Assembly: GCF_019285775.1 (NCBI RefSeq)
Contig: NZ_CP079105.1
Location: 1,736,001-1,800,000, forward strand
DNA length: 64,000 nt
Source of the DNA: Skermania piniformis
Lineage (GTDB): Bacteria > Actinomycetota > Actinomycetes > Mycobacteriales > Mycobacteriaceae
Direction of reading: 5' to 3'
Under the pieces are notes generated by a model. That model ran no database searches. It was not told the origin of the DNA and saw only the letters and a list, made by a program, of their open reading frames with translations. Shown here in pieces: positions 8,531-16,958 of the stretch. The position numbers and the translations under genes were made by a program. Each line of letters begins with the position of its first letter. The first letter of the stretch is position 1.

Positions 8531-9070
8531 ATGCGTACATCGCTCACCGGGCGGGTCGTGGCCGGCTGCGGCATGGTTGTCGTGGCAGCGGGAATCGTCA
8601 CCGGTTGTAGTTCCGACGACAGCTCGGGTGACAGCGCTACCACCACCTCGGCGAGTTCGTCGGCTGTCTCGTCGTCGGCTGCGTCGACGTCTGCTGCGTC
8701 GACGTCTGCGGAGGCCATGCCGGCAGATTCCGCGGCCGCGCAAGCAGCGATTACCAAGGCGTACACCACCTTCTTCGACGGGACCCTGCCGCCGGAAGAG
8801 CGGGCCACCGCGGTCGAGAAGGGCGACGTCTTCCTCCCGATCCTGCAGGCGCAGGCGGCCAATCCGTCGGGCGCCACGGTTGCCGTGGGGACCGTCACGC
8901 TGAAAGACGCGACCAACGCCGATGTCGGCTACACCCTGTCGATCGGGGGTAATCCGGTGCTGCCCGACCAGACCGGTCAAGCAGTAGAGCTCGATGGCAG
9001 CTGGAAGGTCGCTGCCGCCACATTCTGTGCGCTGCTCGCGGTCCAGGGCGGCAACTCCCCGGCCTGCTGA
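8531..9070 (+). CDS. MTB12-like low-molecular-weight lipoprotein
   Basis: A 179-residue exported protein. A hydrophobic signal peptide ends in a lipobox with Cys26 (VTGC), followed by a Ser/Ala/Thr-rich linker at about 27-65 and a compact C-terminal domain that resembles the mycobacterial MTB12/CFP2 antigen family. It is predicted to be lipid-anchored outside the membrane. It starts 45 bases after a hydratase and precedes another one, so it may ride in a catabolic transcript; whether it helps uptake is unknown. The linker contains a 15-base tandem repeat. Confidence 0.75.
   Translation: MRTSLTGRVVAGCGMVVVAAGIVTGCSSDDSSGDSATTTSASSSAVSSSAASTSAASTSAEAMPADSAAAQAAITKAYTTFFDGTLPPEERATAVEKGDVFLPILQAQAANPSGATVAVGTVTLKDATNADVGYTLSIGGNPVLPDQTGQAVELDGSWKVAAATFCALLAVQGGNSPAC
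8678..8707 (+). repeat. Tandem repeat, 2 x 15 bp, in lipoprotein linker
   Basis: GCTGCGTCGACGTCT occurs twice head to tail and encodes AASTS twice. It lies in the low-complexity linker after the lipobox, and copy number could vary without changing the reading frame. Confidence 0.8.
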
Positions 9071-9097
9071 GCCGCCGCCGCGCGATCGGCGCCGGCG

Positions 9098-10096
9098 ATG
9101 ATCACGGTCCGACTCGACGAATTGGTGACAGACGTCGGGGACGTCAGGCATCACCCGCTCGTCCTGATCGATCTGGACGGGGTGCGCTGGCCGCACTCGT
9201 CCGCGTCGATCCGGCTGCTGCGCCGGACCCCGGTCGTCCTGGTCGGTATCGCGAGCGCGCCGTTGCCCGATGCCGCAGCCCCGCTGCTCGGTGCGCTGGA
9301 CTGCACCCTGGCGCCGGCGGGCCCGGGCCGGACGTGGGCGCGGGCGACCACCGCCGACGTGGCCGCCATCCGGGCGACGGTCGCCGGCGCGCCCAGCGCG
9401 GCGGTCGCGCTGGTCGACCTGTTGCGGATCACCGCGGCGGCGTCGGTTCGCGACGCATTGGCCGCCGAGTCGTTCGCGTATTCCATGCTGCTCGCCGGCG
9501 GCGAGTTCGCGACCTGGCGGGCTACCCGGCCACGGTCACCGATACCGGTGACGGCGGAGCCTGTTCTGGTGGAACGAGCCGATGACGAACTGGTGGTGCG
9601 CCTCAATCGGCCGCATCGGCGCAACGCCTTCGATCGATCGATCCGGGACGGCCTGGTCGATGCGCTCGCGCTCGCCGAGATCGATCCGTCGATCCGCCGG
9701 GTGGTCTTGTGTGGCAACGGTGTGTCCTTCTCCAGCGGAGGAGATCTGGACGAGTTCGGCACCGCGGAGGATGTGAGCCGGGCCCACCTGATCCGGATGC
9801 AGCAGAGTGCCGGCTACGCCGTCCACCGGATTGCCGATCGGGTCCACGCACATCTGCACGGCGCGTGCATCGGTGCCGGGATCGAGGTGCCGGCGTTCGC
9901 GCACCGGGTCGTCTGCCGCTCGGACACGTGGTTCCAGCTTCCGGAGTTGTCGATGGGGTTGGTGCCCGGCGCGGGCGGGACGGTCGGCATCCCGCGCCGG
10001 ATCGGTCGCTGGCGGACTGCGTTCCTCGCGTTGACCGGGCGTCCGATCGACAGCGCCACGGCGCTCGACTGGGGGTTGGTCGATGCCGGAGAGTAG
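9098..10096 (+). CDS. Enoyl-CoA hydratase-like protein with crotonase-related N-terminal extension
   Basis: A 332-residue protein. Residues from about 155 form a crotonase domain (LVVRLNRPHRRNAFD, then VSFSSGGDLDEFG and HGACIGAGIEVPAF as oxyanion segments). The first 150 residues are extra. Their end (AESFAYSMLLAGGEF) looks like the C-terminal helices of another crotonase, so the gene may be a degenerate tandem fusion. The stop overlaps the CoA-transferase gene by 14 bases. It probably acts on a branched or cyclic enoyl-CoA. The extension lacks an obvious active site. Confidence 0.78.
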   Translation: MITVRLDELVTDVGDVRHHPLVLIDLDGVRWPHSSASIRLLRRTPVVLVGIASAPLPDAAAPLLGALDCTLAPAGPGRTWARATTADVAAIRATVAGAPSAAVALVDLLRITAAASVRDALAAESFAYSMLLAGGEFATWRATRPRSPIPVTAEPVLVERADDELVVRLNRPHRRNAFDRSIRDGLVDALALAEIDPSIRRVVLCGNGVSFSSGGDLDEFGTAEDVSRAHLIRMQQSAGYAVHRIADRVHAHLHGACIGAGIEVPAFAHRVVCRSDTWFQLPELSMGLVPGAGGTVGIPRRIGRWRTAFLALTGRPIDSATALDWGLVDAGE

Positions 10097-11369
10097 TCGG
10101 GGCGCCGTGTCGGAGGCGCAGTTGTGGGCCGCGTCCGGCGCCATGGCGTTGACCGGTCGGCCCGGCGGTCCGCCGCGGGTGGCGCCGGGGGCACCGGCCA
10201 CGGTCTGTCACCTGGCGTTGCGTCGGGTAGCCCGCTACACGCGCCAGCGCAGCGGCGCTACCCCGATCCTGCCCGGCGTCACGGTGCTCGGCGAGCGGGC
10301 AGCGGTGAGCCGGCTGACCCGCAACGGTCCGTGGTCGTGCGGTGGATCGTTCCGGCCGCTGCGCACTTCGGATGGCTGGATCGGTCTGTCCCTGTCCCGG
10401 GTCGAGGACCGAGAGCTGTTGCCGGCGTTACTCGAACAAGAGGCGCTCGAACAAGAGGTGACCGGACCACCGCTCGGGCCCGGTGGCGGGTGGGATCGGG
10501 TGGCAGCGTGGGCCCGGTCGACGCCCACCGCGGTGGCGGCCGAACGAATGCACTTGCTCGGTCTCGCCGGTACGGCGTTACCCGATCCGGCGCGGTCGGG
10601 TCGACGTGGCGTCGAGGTGCGTGAGTTCGGGGTTCGGCGGCATCGGCGAGAACGTCCACACGTCGTCGATCTCACCGCGTTGTGGGCCGGTCCGCTCTGT
10701 GCCCACCTGCTCGGCCTGGGCGGCGCCGAGATCGTCAAGGTCGAGAACCGCGGGCGTCCCGACGGCGCCCGGCGTGGACCCGACCGGTTCTTCGATCTCC
10801 TGCACGGCGGCCACGCGATGGTGGCGCTGGATCTGCGCGACCCGCACGACCTCGATCAGCTCCGCCGGCTGATCGACGACGCCGACCTGGTCCTGGAAAG
10901 CTCCCGGCCGCGGGTGATGTCGCACTTCGGGATCGATGCCGAAGAGGTCGTCGCCGGCGGTACCTCCTGGCTGTCGGTCACCGCCCGCGGCCGCGACTCG
11001 AACACGATCGGTTTCGGGGACGACACCGCGGCCGGCGCGGGGCTGGTAACGCTGGATCGGGGTGAGCCGGTGCCCTGCGGTGACGCCGTCGCCGATCCGC
11101 TGGCCGGCGTATGTGCCGCCGCGGCGGCGAGCGCGGCTCTGGTCGCCGAGCGGGCTCAGCTGATCGACGTGTCGCTGCTGCACGTCGCCCACGATGCGGC
11201 GACGATAGCGACGACCGGGCACGACCACTCGGTGGTTCGGGAGGAGGGATTGTGGTGGCTGCGGACCGATCGAGCGCGGATCGCAGTCGCCGAGCCGGTG
11301 TGTCGGCGGGCGGCACAGCCGGCGGCCGGAATCGGTGCCGACAACCTGCGGGTGCTGTCGAGCCGGTGA
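10083..11369 (+). CDS. CaiB/BaiF (class III) CoA-transferase with permuted domain order
   Basis: A 428-residue protein made of class III CoA-transferase segments in unusual order. The segment normally at the N-terminus (VVDLTALWAGPLCAHLLGLG) starts only near residue 195. The catalytic aspartate segment ADPLAGVCAAAAAS lies near 340. The first 190 residues resemble the normal middle and C-terminal parts (ASGAMALTGRPGGPP, RTSDGWIGLSLS). It may be two half-domains fused or a circular permutation. Expected activity is CoA transfer to a carboxylic acid or racemase-like chemistry. It overlaps both the upstream hydratase and the downstream amidohydrolase. Confidence 0.72.
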   Translation: MPESSRGAVSEAQLWAASGAMALTGRPGGPPRVAPGAPATVCHLALRRVARYTRQRSGATPILPGVTVLGERAAVSRLTRNGPWSCGGSFRPLRTSDGWIGLSLSRVEDRELLPALLEQEALEQEVTGPPLGPGGGWDRVAAWARSTPTAVAAERMHLLGLAGTALPDPARSGRRGVEVREFGVRRHRRERPHVVDLTALWAGPLCAHLLGLGGAEIVKVENRGRPDGARRGPDRFFDLLHGGHAMVALDLRDPHDLDQLRRLIDDADLVLESSRPRVMSHFGIDAEEVVAGGTSWLSVTARGRDSNTIGFGDDTAAGAGLVTLDRGEPVPCGDAVADPLAGVCAAAAASAALVAERAQLIDVSLLHVAHDAATIATTGHDHSVVREEGLWWLRTDRARIAVAEPVCRRAAQPAAGIGADNLRVLSSR

Positions 11370-12736
11370 GACTGCTGCTGCGCGACGTGGCGGTCGACGG
11401 TAGCCGGACCGATGTGCGCGTGGTCGGTGGTCGGATTCGGCAGCTGGGTGTCCGACTGCCGCATCGGGGTGCCCAAACCGTCGTGGAAGGTGGCGGGGGC
11501 GCGCTGATCCCGGGACTCCACGACCATCACCTCCACCTGTTGGCGATGGCTGCGGCCGCGCGGTCGGTCGACTGCGGCCCACCCGCGGTGCGTGATCTCG
11601 CCGGGCTCCGGGCCGCCCTGCAGCGGACGTCGGCAAGCGGATGGGTACGCGGAATCGGGTACCACGAATCGGTGGCCGGGCCGCTGGATCGCGATGTTCT
11701 CGACCGGCTCGTTCCGGACCGGCCGGTGCGTGTCCAGCACCGTAGTGGTGCGTTGTGGATGCTGAACAGCGCTGCGCTGGAACGGGTATCGGGAGTGCTC
11801 GACGCCGGCTCCGACGTCGGTCGGGACTCGCAGGGCCGGCCCGACGGTCGCCTGTGGCGGTACGACGAACGGCTACGCTCGGCCCTCCCGACCGAACCCC
11901 CGGATCTGGCAGCGGTCGGGCGGCAGCTGACCCGTTACGGCATCACCGGGGTGACGGATGCGACACCGGATCTGGACGCCACCGCGATCGAGATGCTGGC
12001 CGGCGCGCGCCGGACCGGCGCGATTCCCCAACGCATCACCCTGCTGGGGGCGCCGCTCGGTGTCACGCTGCCGGACGGTCTCGACATCGGCCCGTACAAG
12101 TTGCTTCTGCACGACCACGACCTGCCGTCGTTCGACGAACTACGCGCGCGGATCGCGGCCGCCCGCGAGCATGGCCGGCCGGTGGCCGTGCACTGTGTCA
12201 CCCGCGAGTCGTTGCTGTTGACGCTGGCCGTACTCGGTGCGGTAGGCGCCCGTCCCGGCGATCGCATCGAGCATGCCGCAGTGGTGCCACCCGATGTGGT
12301 GCACCAGCTTTCGCAACTCGGGCTCGCAGTGGTGACCCAGCCCGGGTTCCTGTACGCCCGCGGCGACACCTACCTGCGCGAGGTCGCAGCCGATGACCTC
12401 GAATGCCTGTACCCGTATGCCAGGCTGGCATCGCACGGGGTGCCGGTGGCGCCGTCCAGCGACGCGCCGTACGGCCCACTCTCGCCGTGGCGGGTGATCC
12501 GTTCGGCGATCGAGCGTCGCACCGATTCCGGAGTTGTCCTCGGTGCGGCGGACCGGGTCGACGCCGCGTCGGTGCTCGCCGGGTACTTCAGTCCGCCGGA
12601 GCGTCCCGGCCGTTCACCCCGGCGCATCGTCGTCGGCGCGCGGGTGGATCTGGCCCTGTTCGCCGCCCCGTTGAGTCGGGTGCTCGACAACGAGGCGGGC
12701 GGCACGGCTCCACCGACGATGATCTACGGTGCCTGA
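11366..12736 (+). CDS. Amidohydrolase-family protein (amidohydrolase_3-like)
   Basis: A 456-residue metal-dependent hydrolase. A beta-sandwich start leads to LIPGLHDHHLHLL near residue 50, which carries the metal-binding HxH pair. Later ligands include AVHCVTRESL and EHAAVV, and an SSDAPYGPLSPW segment carries the final aspartate. The GTG at 11366 overlaps the upstream stop as GTGA; longer in-frame starts lie inside the CoA-transferase. Family members hydrolyse C-N bonds, but in this setting a C-C or lactone substrate is also possible. It ends 1 base before the convergent small gene. Confidence 0.8.
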   Translation: MRLLLRDVAVDGSRTDVRVVGGRIRQLGVRLPHRGAQTVVEGGGGALIPGLHDHHLHLLAMAAAARSVDCGPPAVRDLAGLRAALQRTSASGWVRGIGYHESVAGPLDRDVLDRLVPDRPVRVQHRSGALWMLNSAALERVSGVLDAGSDVGRDSQGRPDGRLWRYDERLRSALPTEPPDLAAVGRQLTRYGITGVTDATPDLDATAIEMLAGARRTGAIPQRITLLGAPLGVTLPDGLDIGPYKLLLHDHDLPSFDELRARIAAAREHGRPVAVHCVTRESLLLTLAVLGAVGARPGDRIEHAAVVPPDVVHQLSQLGLAVVTQPGFLYARGDTYLREVAADDLECLYPYARLASHGVPVAPSSDAPYGPLSPWRVIRSAIERRTDSGVVLGAADRVDAASVLAGYFSPPERPGRSPRRIVVGARVDLALFAAPLSRVLDNEAGGTAPPTMIYGA

Positions 12737-12737
12737 C

Positions 12738-13016
12738 TCACAGTGCCGCGCAAAGCCGGTCGATCACTTTGCGGCTTGCGACCCCCCAGATATCCTGGCC
12801 CCGCGCCTGAATGTCCAACCGACTGGTTTCGGCTGTGGGGCCGGATAAAACGGATACCCGCAGCCGCACCGGATTCAGCCCGTAGCGTGTTTTCACGACC
12901 AGGAATCGCGAGTTTTCCTGCGCTTCCTCGATCGTCCCCAGCGATGCGGCAGCGGCCTGCAGTCGGTCCCAGGCTGCGGCCGTGGGCATTTGCAGTTCGA
13001 CGGTTCTGGCGGTCAT
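12738..13016 (-). CDS. Conserved small hypothetical protein
   Basis: A 92-residue soluble protein with mixed alpha/beta character and no signal peptide, cysteine cluster or catalytic motif that I recognise. It lies 38 bases after the acyl-CoA dehydrogenase stop on the same strand and probably ends the Rieske operon transcript. The start ATG at 13016 has no clear ribosome binding site. Function unknown. Confidence 0.55.
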   Translation of the reverse strand: MTARTVELQMPTAAAWDRLQAAAASLGTIEEAQENSRFLVVKTRYGLNPVRLRVSVLSGPTAETSRLDIQARGQDIWGVASRKVIDRLCAAL

Positions 13017-13054
13017 ATCGCAATTCTATTCCGGGATCAGCCCCTGTTACGAGG

Positions 13055-13858
13055 TCAAAGTCGAGCGAGCCTGGGCGCACTGCCGCGGGCGCGGATCGTT
13101 GCGCCGGCTTCGCGGGTGAGTTCGCGTGAGCTGCCGAGCAAACCGTCCAGAGCGAGGACGCGTCGCACGTGCCGATGCAGTGGGTGTTCCGCGGTGAAAC
13201 CGACGCCGCCGAGTACCTGCTGACAGTGTCGGGCGGCGGTGGCCCCGGCGTTGCCCGCCGCGACCTTGGCCAGCAGTGCGGTCGGCGTGCCGTCGTCGGT
13301 ATCGGCGGCCTCCGCGGCTACGGTCAGGGCTGCCTCGGCGCCGTCGAGCGCGACCAATGTCTCGGCCAGGCGATGCCGGACGGCCTGGAACGATGCGATC
13401 GGTCGGCCGAACTGGGTGCGCTGCAGCGCATGGCTGCGGGCCAGCTGCAGCATCGCATTCCCGGCGCCGAGCAACCACCAGCCGATCGCCCGCCGGCCGG
13501 CGGCAAGCGCCTCGGCGGAAAGCTCGACGCCGTCGGGCACGCGGCGCAGCGGCAGAATCTCCACGTCGATATCGGGGTCCCAGGCCACCCATCCGTTTCC
13601 GGCGAACGGTAGCGGGCCGGCATCGGCACCGGCCCGGGATAGCACGTCGAGCAGCACCGACGCGTGCGTGCCGGTCTCCCCGAGCAGCCGGAACACCATC
13701 GGCACAGCCACCTGCGGTGCGTCGTCCAGCAGTTCACGCCAGCCCAGTTCCGCGAGTGCGGCGTCCAGCGCCGGACCGTCGGCGCCGCTCATGGCGCGGC
13801 GCAGCGTGTCGGCGAGCAGTGCGAGCTCGTCCGGATCCAGGTCGAGCTGAGCGGTCAC
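13055..13858 (-). CDS. Acyl-CoA dehydrogenase, small/partner subunit
   Basis: A 267-residue protein, clearly shorter than a full acyl-CoA dehydrogenase of about 380. The recognisable part is the C-terminal helical domain (QRTQFGRPIASFQAVRHRLA, then QQVLGGVGFTAEHPLHRHVR). The start GTG at 13858 overlaps the stop of the larger dehydrogenase as GTGA. Steroid-type actinobacterial FadE pairs form alpha2beta2 enzymes from such adjacent genes, so the two probably work together. The N-terminal flavin half is shrunken, which is common for the partner subunit. The acyl-CoA substrate is likely bulky or cyclic, by analogy. Confidence 0.83.
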   Translation of the reverse strand: MTAQLDLDPDELALLADTLRRAMSGADGPALDAALAELGWRELLDDAPQVAVPMVFRLLGETGTHASVLLDVLSRAGADAGPLPFAGNGWVAWDPDIDVEILPLRRVPDGVELSAEALAAGRRAIGWWLLGAGNAMLQLARSHALQRTQFGRPIASFQAVRHRLAETLVALDGAEAALTVAAEAADTDDGTPTALLAKVAAGNAGATAARHCQQVLGGVGFTAEHPLHRHVRRVLALDGLLGSSRELTREAGATIRARGSAPRLARL

Positions 13859-14976
13859 GCCGACTCCTTTCCGAGATCGAGCAGGCGGCGGGCGATGATA
13901 TTGCGCTGGATCTCGGCGGTGCCCCCGTAGATCGTTGCGGCTCGGGAGTAGAGGAATTCGGTGCGCCACCGGTCGTCGTCCAGCTCTATCGCCCCGGGTA
14001 AGACGTCGCGCGCGGTGTCGAACAGCCGTTGCTCGGCGGTTGCCAGCAGCACCTTGTCGATCGAGGTCTCCGGGCCCAGTCGGGCACCCGCGGCGAGCCG
14101 GCGTTGGGTGAGCAATGATCGGCACCGGGTGGTATGCAGCATCGTGAACACTTCGCCGAGCGCGGGGTCCTCGGCCGAATCGGTCGAGTCGGTCTCGGCC
14201 AGAACCTGATCGAGCCGGGTGAACAGGTACGCGATCCGGTGCCAGAAGCAGGTGGACCGCTCGAACGGCAGCAGATCCATCGCCAGCTGCCAGCCGTCGC
14301 CGGGGGTGCCGAGCATTCGATCAGAAGGCACCAGCACGTCGTCGAAGAACACCTCGGCGAACTCGTCCACCCCGTGCATAGTCTGTAGGGGACGCACGGT
14401 GATGCCCGGGGAATCCATGTCGACGAAGAAAGCGGTGATCCCGCGGTGTCCCGGTGCGGTGCGGGTCAGCAGCACGCAGCGGGCCGCGTACTGGGCGAGG
14501 CTGGTCCACACTTTCTGTCCGGAGACCACCCAGTCCGCGCCGCGGGGGATGGCCCTGGTGGTCAGCGAGGCCAGGTCGCTACCGGACTCGGGCTCGGAGA
14601 ATCCTTGGCACCACAGCTCGGCGCCGGACAACAGCCGTGGCACCATCTCCGCCGCCAGATCGGGGCGGGCGTAGTCGATCATCGTCGGTGCCAGCACCTC
14701 GATCAGCGACCAGATGCCGGGCTCGGCGAGGTCTCGGGTCGCGACCTCTTCACCCAGTACCGCGCGCAGCGCGGCCGGTCCGCCCAATCCGCCGGCCGCG
14801 GTCGGCCAGCCGTATCGCATCCAGTCGGCGTCGAACAAGGCCTTTCGCACCCGCAACAACTGGGCGACCTGGCCGTCGAGCGAATGATCCGGGCCCGGCG
14901 TCAGGTCGTGTTCGCCCAACCACGCCTGCAGCCCGCTCCGGAATTCGGCGATGCCGGGTACGGGGTCGGCGCTCAT
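13855..14976 (-). CDS. Acyl-CoA dehydrogenase, main subunit
   Basis: A 373-residue acyl-CoA dehydrogenase. The flavin-contact signature WCQGFSEPESGSDLAS is at the usual mid position, VSGQKVWTS follows, and the C-terminus has IYGGTAEIQRNIIA. At the place of the MCAD catalytic glutamate there is Gly (YGGT), as in many actinobacterial FadE enzymes that use another acid. The ATG at 14976 overlaps the SnoaL-like gene as ATGA. It would form the first double bond in beta-oxidation together with the partner at 13055-13858. Confidence 0.9.
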   Translation of the reverse strand: MSADPVPGIAEFRSGLQAWLGEHDLTPGPDHSLDGQVAQLLRVRKALFDADWMRYGWPTAAGGLGGPAALRAVLGEEVATRDLAEPGIWSLIEVLAPTMIDYARPDLAAEMVPRLLSGAELWCQGFSEPESGSDLASLTTRAIPRGADWVVSGQKVWTSLAQYAARCVLLTRTAPGHRGITAFFVDMDSPGITVRPLQTMHGVDEFAEVFFDDVLVPSDRMLGTPGDGWQLAMDLLPFERSTCFWHRIAYLFTRLDQVLAETDSTDSAEDPALGEVFTMLHTTRCRSLLTQRRLAAGARLGPETSIDKVLLATAEQRLFDTARDVLPGAIELDDDRWRTEFLYSRAATIYGGTAEIQRNIIARRLLDLGKESA

Positions 14977-15389
14977 GTGCGGGAATGCTCGAAAGCATGC
15001 GGGATCCCCGCGTCGTGGTCGCCGCTGCGTCGGATGAAGGTCATCCGGCGAGTCTTTATCCGCCAGCCGTCGTCGGTCCGCACCAACGCGTCGGTGTAAT
15101 AGCCGATCCGCATGTCGTGGGTCGCGTGATCGACGAAGCACAGTGGCTGGGTGCCGGCGGCGGTGTCGCCGTCGATGTCCAACACCGGAAGTCCGGTGAG
15201 GAAAAGTCCTTTCGGGGCGGCCGCCACCAACTCCGGGAACAGATCGAGCGAGTAGGTGTCGCCGAATGCGCTGTAGCTGCCGTCCGGGGTGAAAACCGCC
15301 AACAGACCCTCGATGTCGCCCCGGGTGATGGTCACCGCGTACCGGGCGAGCACTTGCTGGATCTCCAGCAGATCGTCACTTCTGGACAT
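14973..15389 (-). CDS. SnoaL/NTF2-like protein
   Basis: A 138-residue small alpha+beta barrel protein. It starts MSRSDDLLEIQQVLARYAV and has GDIEGLLAVFTPDGSY and a later DDGWRIKTRRMTFI strand, the usual SnoaL-like layout. Members act as small isomerases, hydratases or cyclases, or as a ring-hydroxylase small subunit. It sits between an amidohydrolase (14-base overlap) and an acyl-CoA dehydrogenase (4-base overlap) in the Rieske operon, so a supporting role with the oxygenase or as a hydratase is plausible. Confidence 0.8.
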   Translation of the reverse strand: MSRSDDLLEIQQVLARYAVTITRGDIEGLLAVFTPDGSYSAFGDTYSLDLFPELVAAAPKGLFLTGLPVLDIDGDTAAGTQPLCFVDHATHDMRIGYYTDALVRTDDGWRIKTRRMTFIRRSGDHDAGIPHAFEHSRT

Positions 15390-16608
15390 AGATCTTTCCG
15401 CCTTTCATCACGAACCGCACATCCCGGGTGACGGCGATGTCGTCGGTCGGGTCCCCGGGCACGCCGATCACATCGGCCAGCTGTCCCGCGGCCAGTCGGC
15501 CGCGGTCGTCCACGCCGATCAGCTCCGCGCCGCGGATCGTGGCGGCGCGCAACACGTCGTCGGCCGGCAGCCCGCGATCCACCAATGCCACCAACTCGTC
15601 GGCGTTGCGGCCGTGTGGAATCGCCGGTGCGTCGGTGCCGACCGCGATCTTCACCCCGGCCCGGTAGGCGGCGAGCACCGACGTGCGCGCCTTCGGAAAC
15701 ATCTGGGCCGCCTTGGCCTGCAGCTTCGGATCGGCCTTCGACACGTCCATCGCGTCGGCCAGTCGGGTCGTGGGCACCAGCCAGGTGCCGTGCTTTACCA
15801 TGAGCTCGATCGCCTCGTCGTCGATCAGGAATCCGTGCTCGATGCAGTCGATTCCGGCGTCGACCGCGTGCTTTACCGCATCCGCGCCGTGCGTGTGGGC
15901 CGCCACCCGCAGGCCCCGCCGGTGCGCCTCGTCGACGATCGCGCGCAGCTCCTCATCCGAATAGTGCTGCGCACCGGGCGCACCGGTAAGCGACATCACC
16001 CCGCCGGACACGCAGATCTTGATCAGTTGGGCGCCGTGCTTGATCTGATAGCGGACCGCTTTGCGCACCTCGTCGACACCGTTGGCGATGCCTTCCTCCA
16101 GCGTCAGCTGCAGGACGTCGGGGGCGAACGCAGCGAACATCGTGGGATCCAGATGCCCGCCGGTCGGGGTGATCGCATGCCCGGCCGGAACGATCCGCGG
16201 GCCGTCGATCCAGCCCGCGTCGATCGCCTTACCCAGTGCGACGTCGAGGAGGTAACCGCCGGTCTTGACGAACAATCCCAGGTTGCGCACGGTGGTGAAG
16301 CCCGCGCGCAGGGTGCGCCGGGCATTGCCGACGGCACGGAGCATCCGCAACGCGGGATCGTCGGTGACGCTCGAGGCCAGGCCGGTCTCGCCGCGCCCGC
16401 CCATCAGCAGATTGACCTCCATATCCATCAGGCCGGGCAGCAGGACGAGATCGCCGAGATCGACGACCTCGCCGTCGCCGTCGGTGTCGCCGCCGACGCC
16501 GACGATCCGGTCGTCCTCGATCCGGAGGAGCCCGGGTCGAACGATCTCGCCCGAGTCCACATCGAGCAGCCCGGCCGCTCGCAGGGTCAGCGCCGGCATC
16601 GACGTCAC
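15376..16608 (-). CDS. Amidohydrolase-family protein lacking the HxH metal motif
   Basis: A protein of about 410 residues with an imidazolonepropionase/prolidase-type barrel. Lys in QLIKICVSGG, His in AAHTHGADAV, His in CIEHGF and Asp in VGTDAPAI are conserved. The first motif, normally D-x-H-x-H, reads LMDMEVNLLMGG, so both metal-binding histidines are replaced by Glu and Asn. The site is therefore altered: it may bind a single metal or have changed chemistry. GTG 16608 gives the 4-base overlap typical of this operon; ATG 16599 is the alternative. Confidence 0.8.
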   Translation of the reverse strand: MTSMPALTLRAAGLLDVDSGEIVRPGLLRIEDDRIVGVGGDTDGDGEVVDLGDLVLLPGLMDMEVNLLMGGRGETGLASSVTDDPALRMLRAVGNARRTLRAGFTTVRNLGLFVKTGGYLLDVALGKAIDAGWIDGPRIVPAGHAITPTGGHLDPTMFAAFAPDVLQLTLEEGIANGVDEVRKAVRYQIKHGAQLIKICVSGGVMSLTGAPGAQHYSDEELRAIVDEAHRRGLRVAAHTHGADAVKHAVDAGIDCIEHGFLIDDEAIELMVKHGTWLVPTTRLADAMDVSKADPKLQAKAAQMFPKARTSVLAAYRAGVKIAVGTDAPAIPHGRNADELVALVDRGLPADDVLRAATIRGAELIGVDDRGRLAAGQLADVIGVPGDPTDDIAVTRDVRFVMKGGKIYVQK

Positions 16609-16958
16609 ACCATCGGTTCGTGCACGATATCCAGATACGCCGCACCGGAATCCGGCACCCGCGGCTGCTTCCACACTTCGATCGGGAACGACACCATCAC
16701 CAATGACTGCAGCAGGTGGAACAGGTTGCGGGCGTCGTCGGGCAGGTCCGGCCATTCGAAGGTGTCGAGATATGCCAAGGCGTCCTGCAGCCGAGCGAAC
16801 ACCGTGTCGTAGAGATCCTGCATCTGGTCCATGCTGGACGCGAGGCGCTTGGCATAGCGTTCCGGCTCGGTGGCCAGCACCCAGTCCGCGAAGCGTTCCA
16901 GGTCGGCGAACTGTTCCGGCAGGAGGGTGTCGGTGCGGATGTCAGTGGGCGCGACCAT
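16605..16958 (-). CDS. Small conserved protein of the Rieske operon
   Basis: A 117-residue, mostly helical, acidic protein with no transmembrane segment. It begins MVAPTDIRTDTLLPEQF and contains repeated ERFADWVLATEPERYAKRLA-like helices. It overlaps the Rieske oxygenase stop by 17 bases and the amidohydrolase start by 4 bases. Its fixed place after the oxygenase suggests an accessory role to that enzyme. I do not recognise a named family. Confidence 0.68.
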   Translation of the reverse strand: MVAPTDIRTDTLLPEQFADLERFADWVLATEPERYAKRLASSMDQMQDLYDTVFARLQDALAYLDTFEWPDLPDDARNLFHLLQSLVMVSFPIEVWKQPRVPDSGAAYLDIVHEPMV

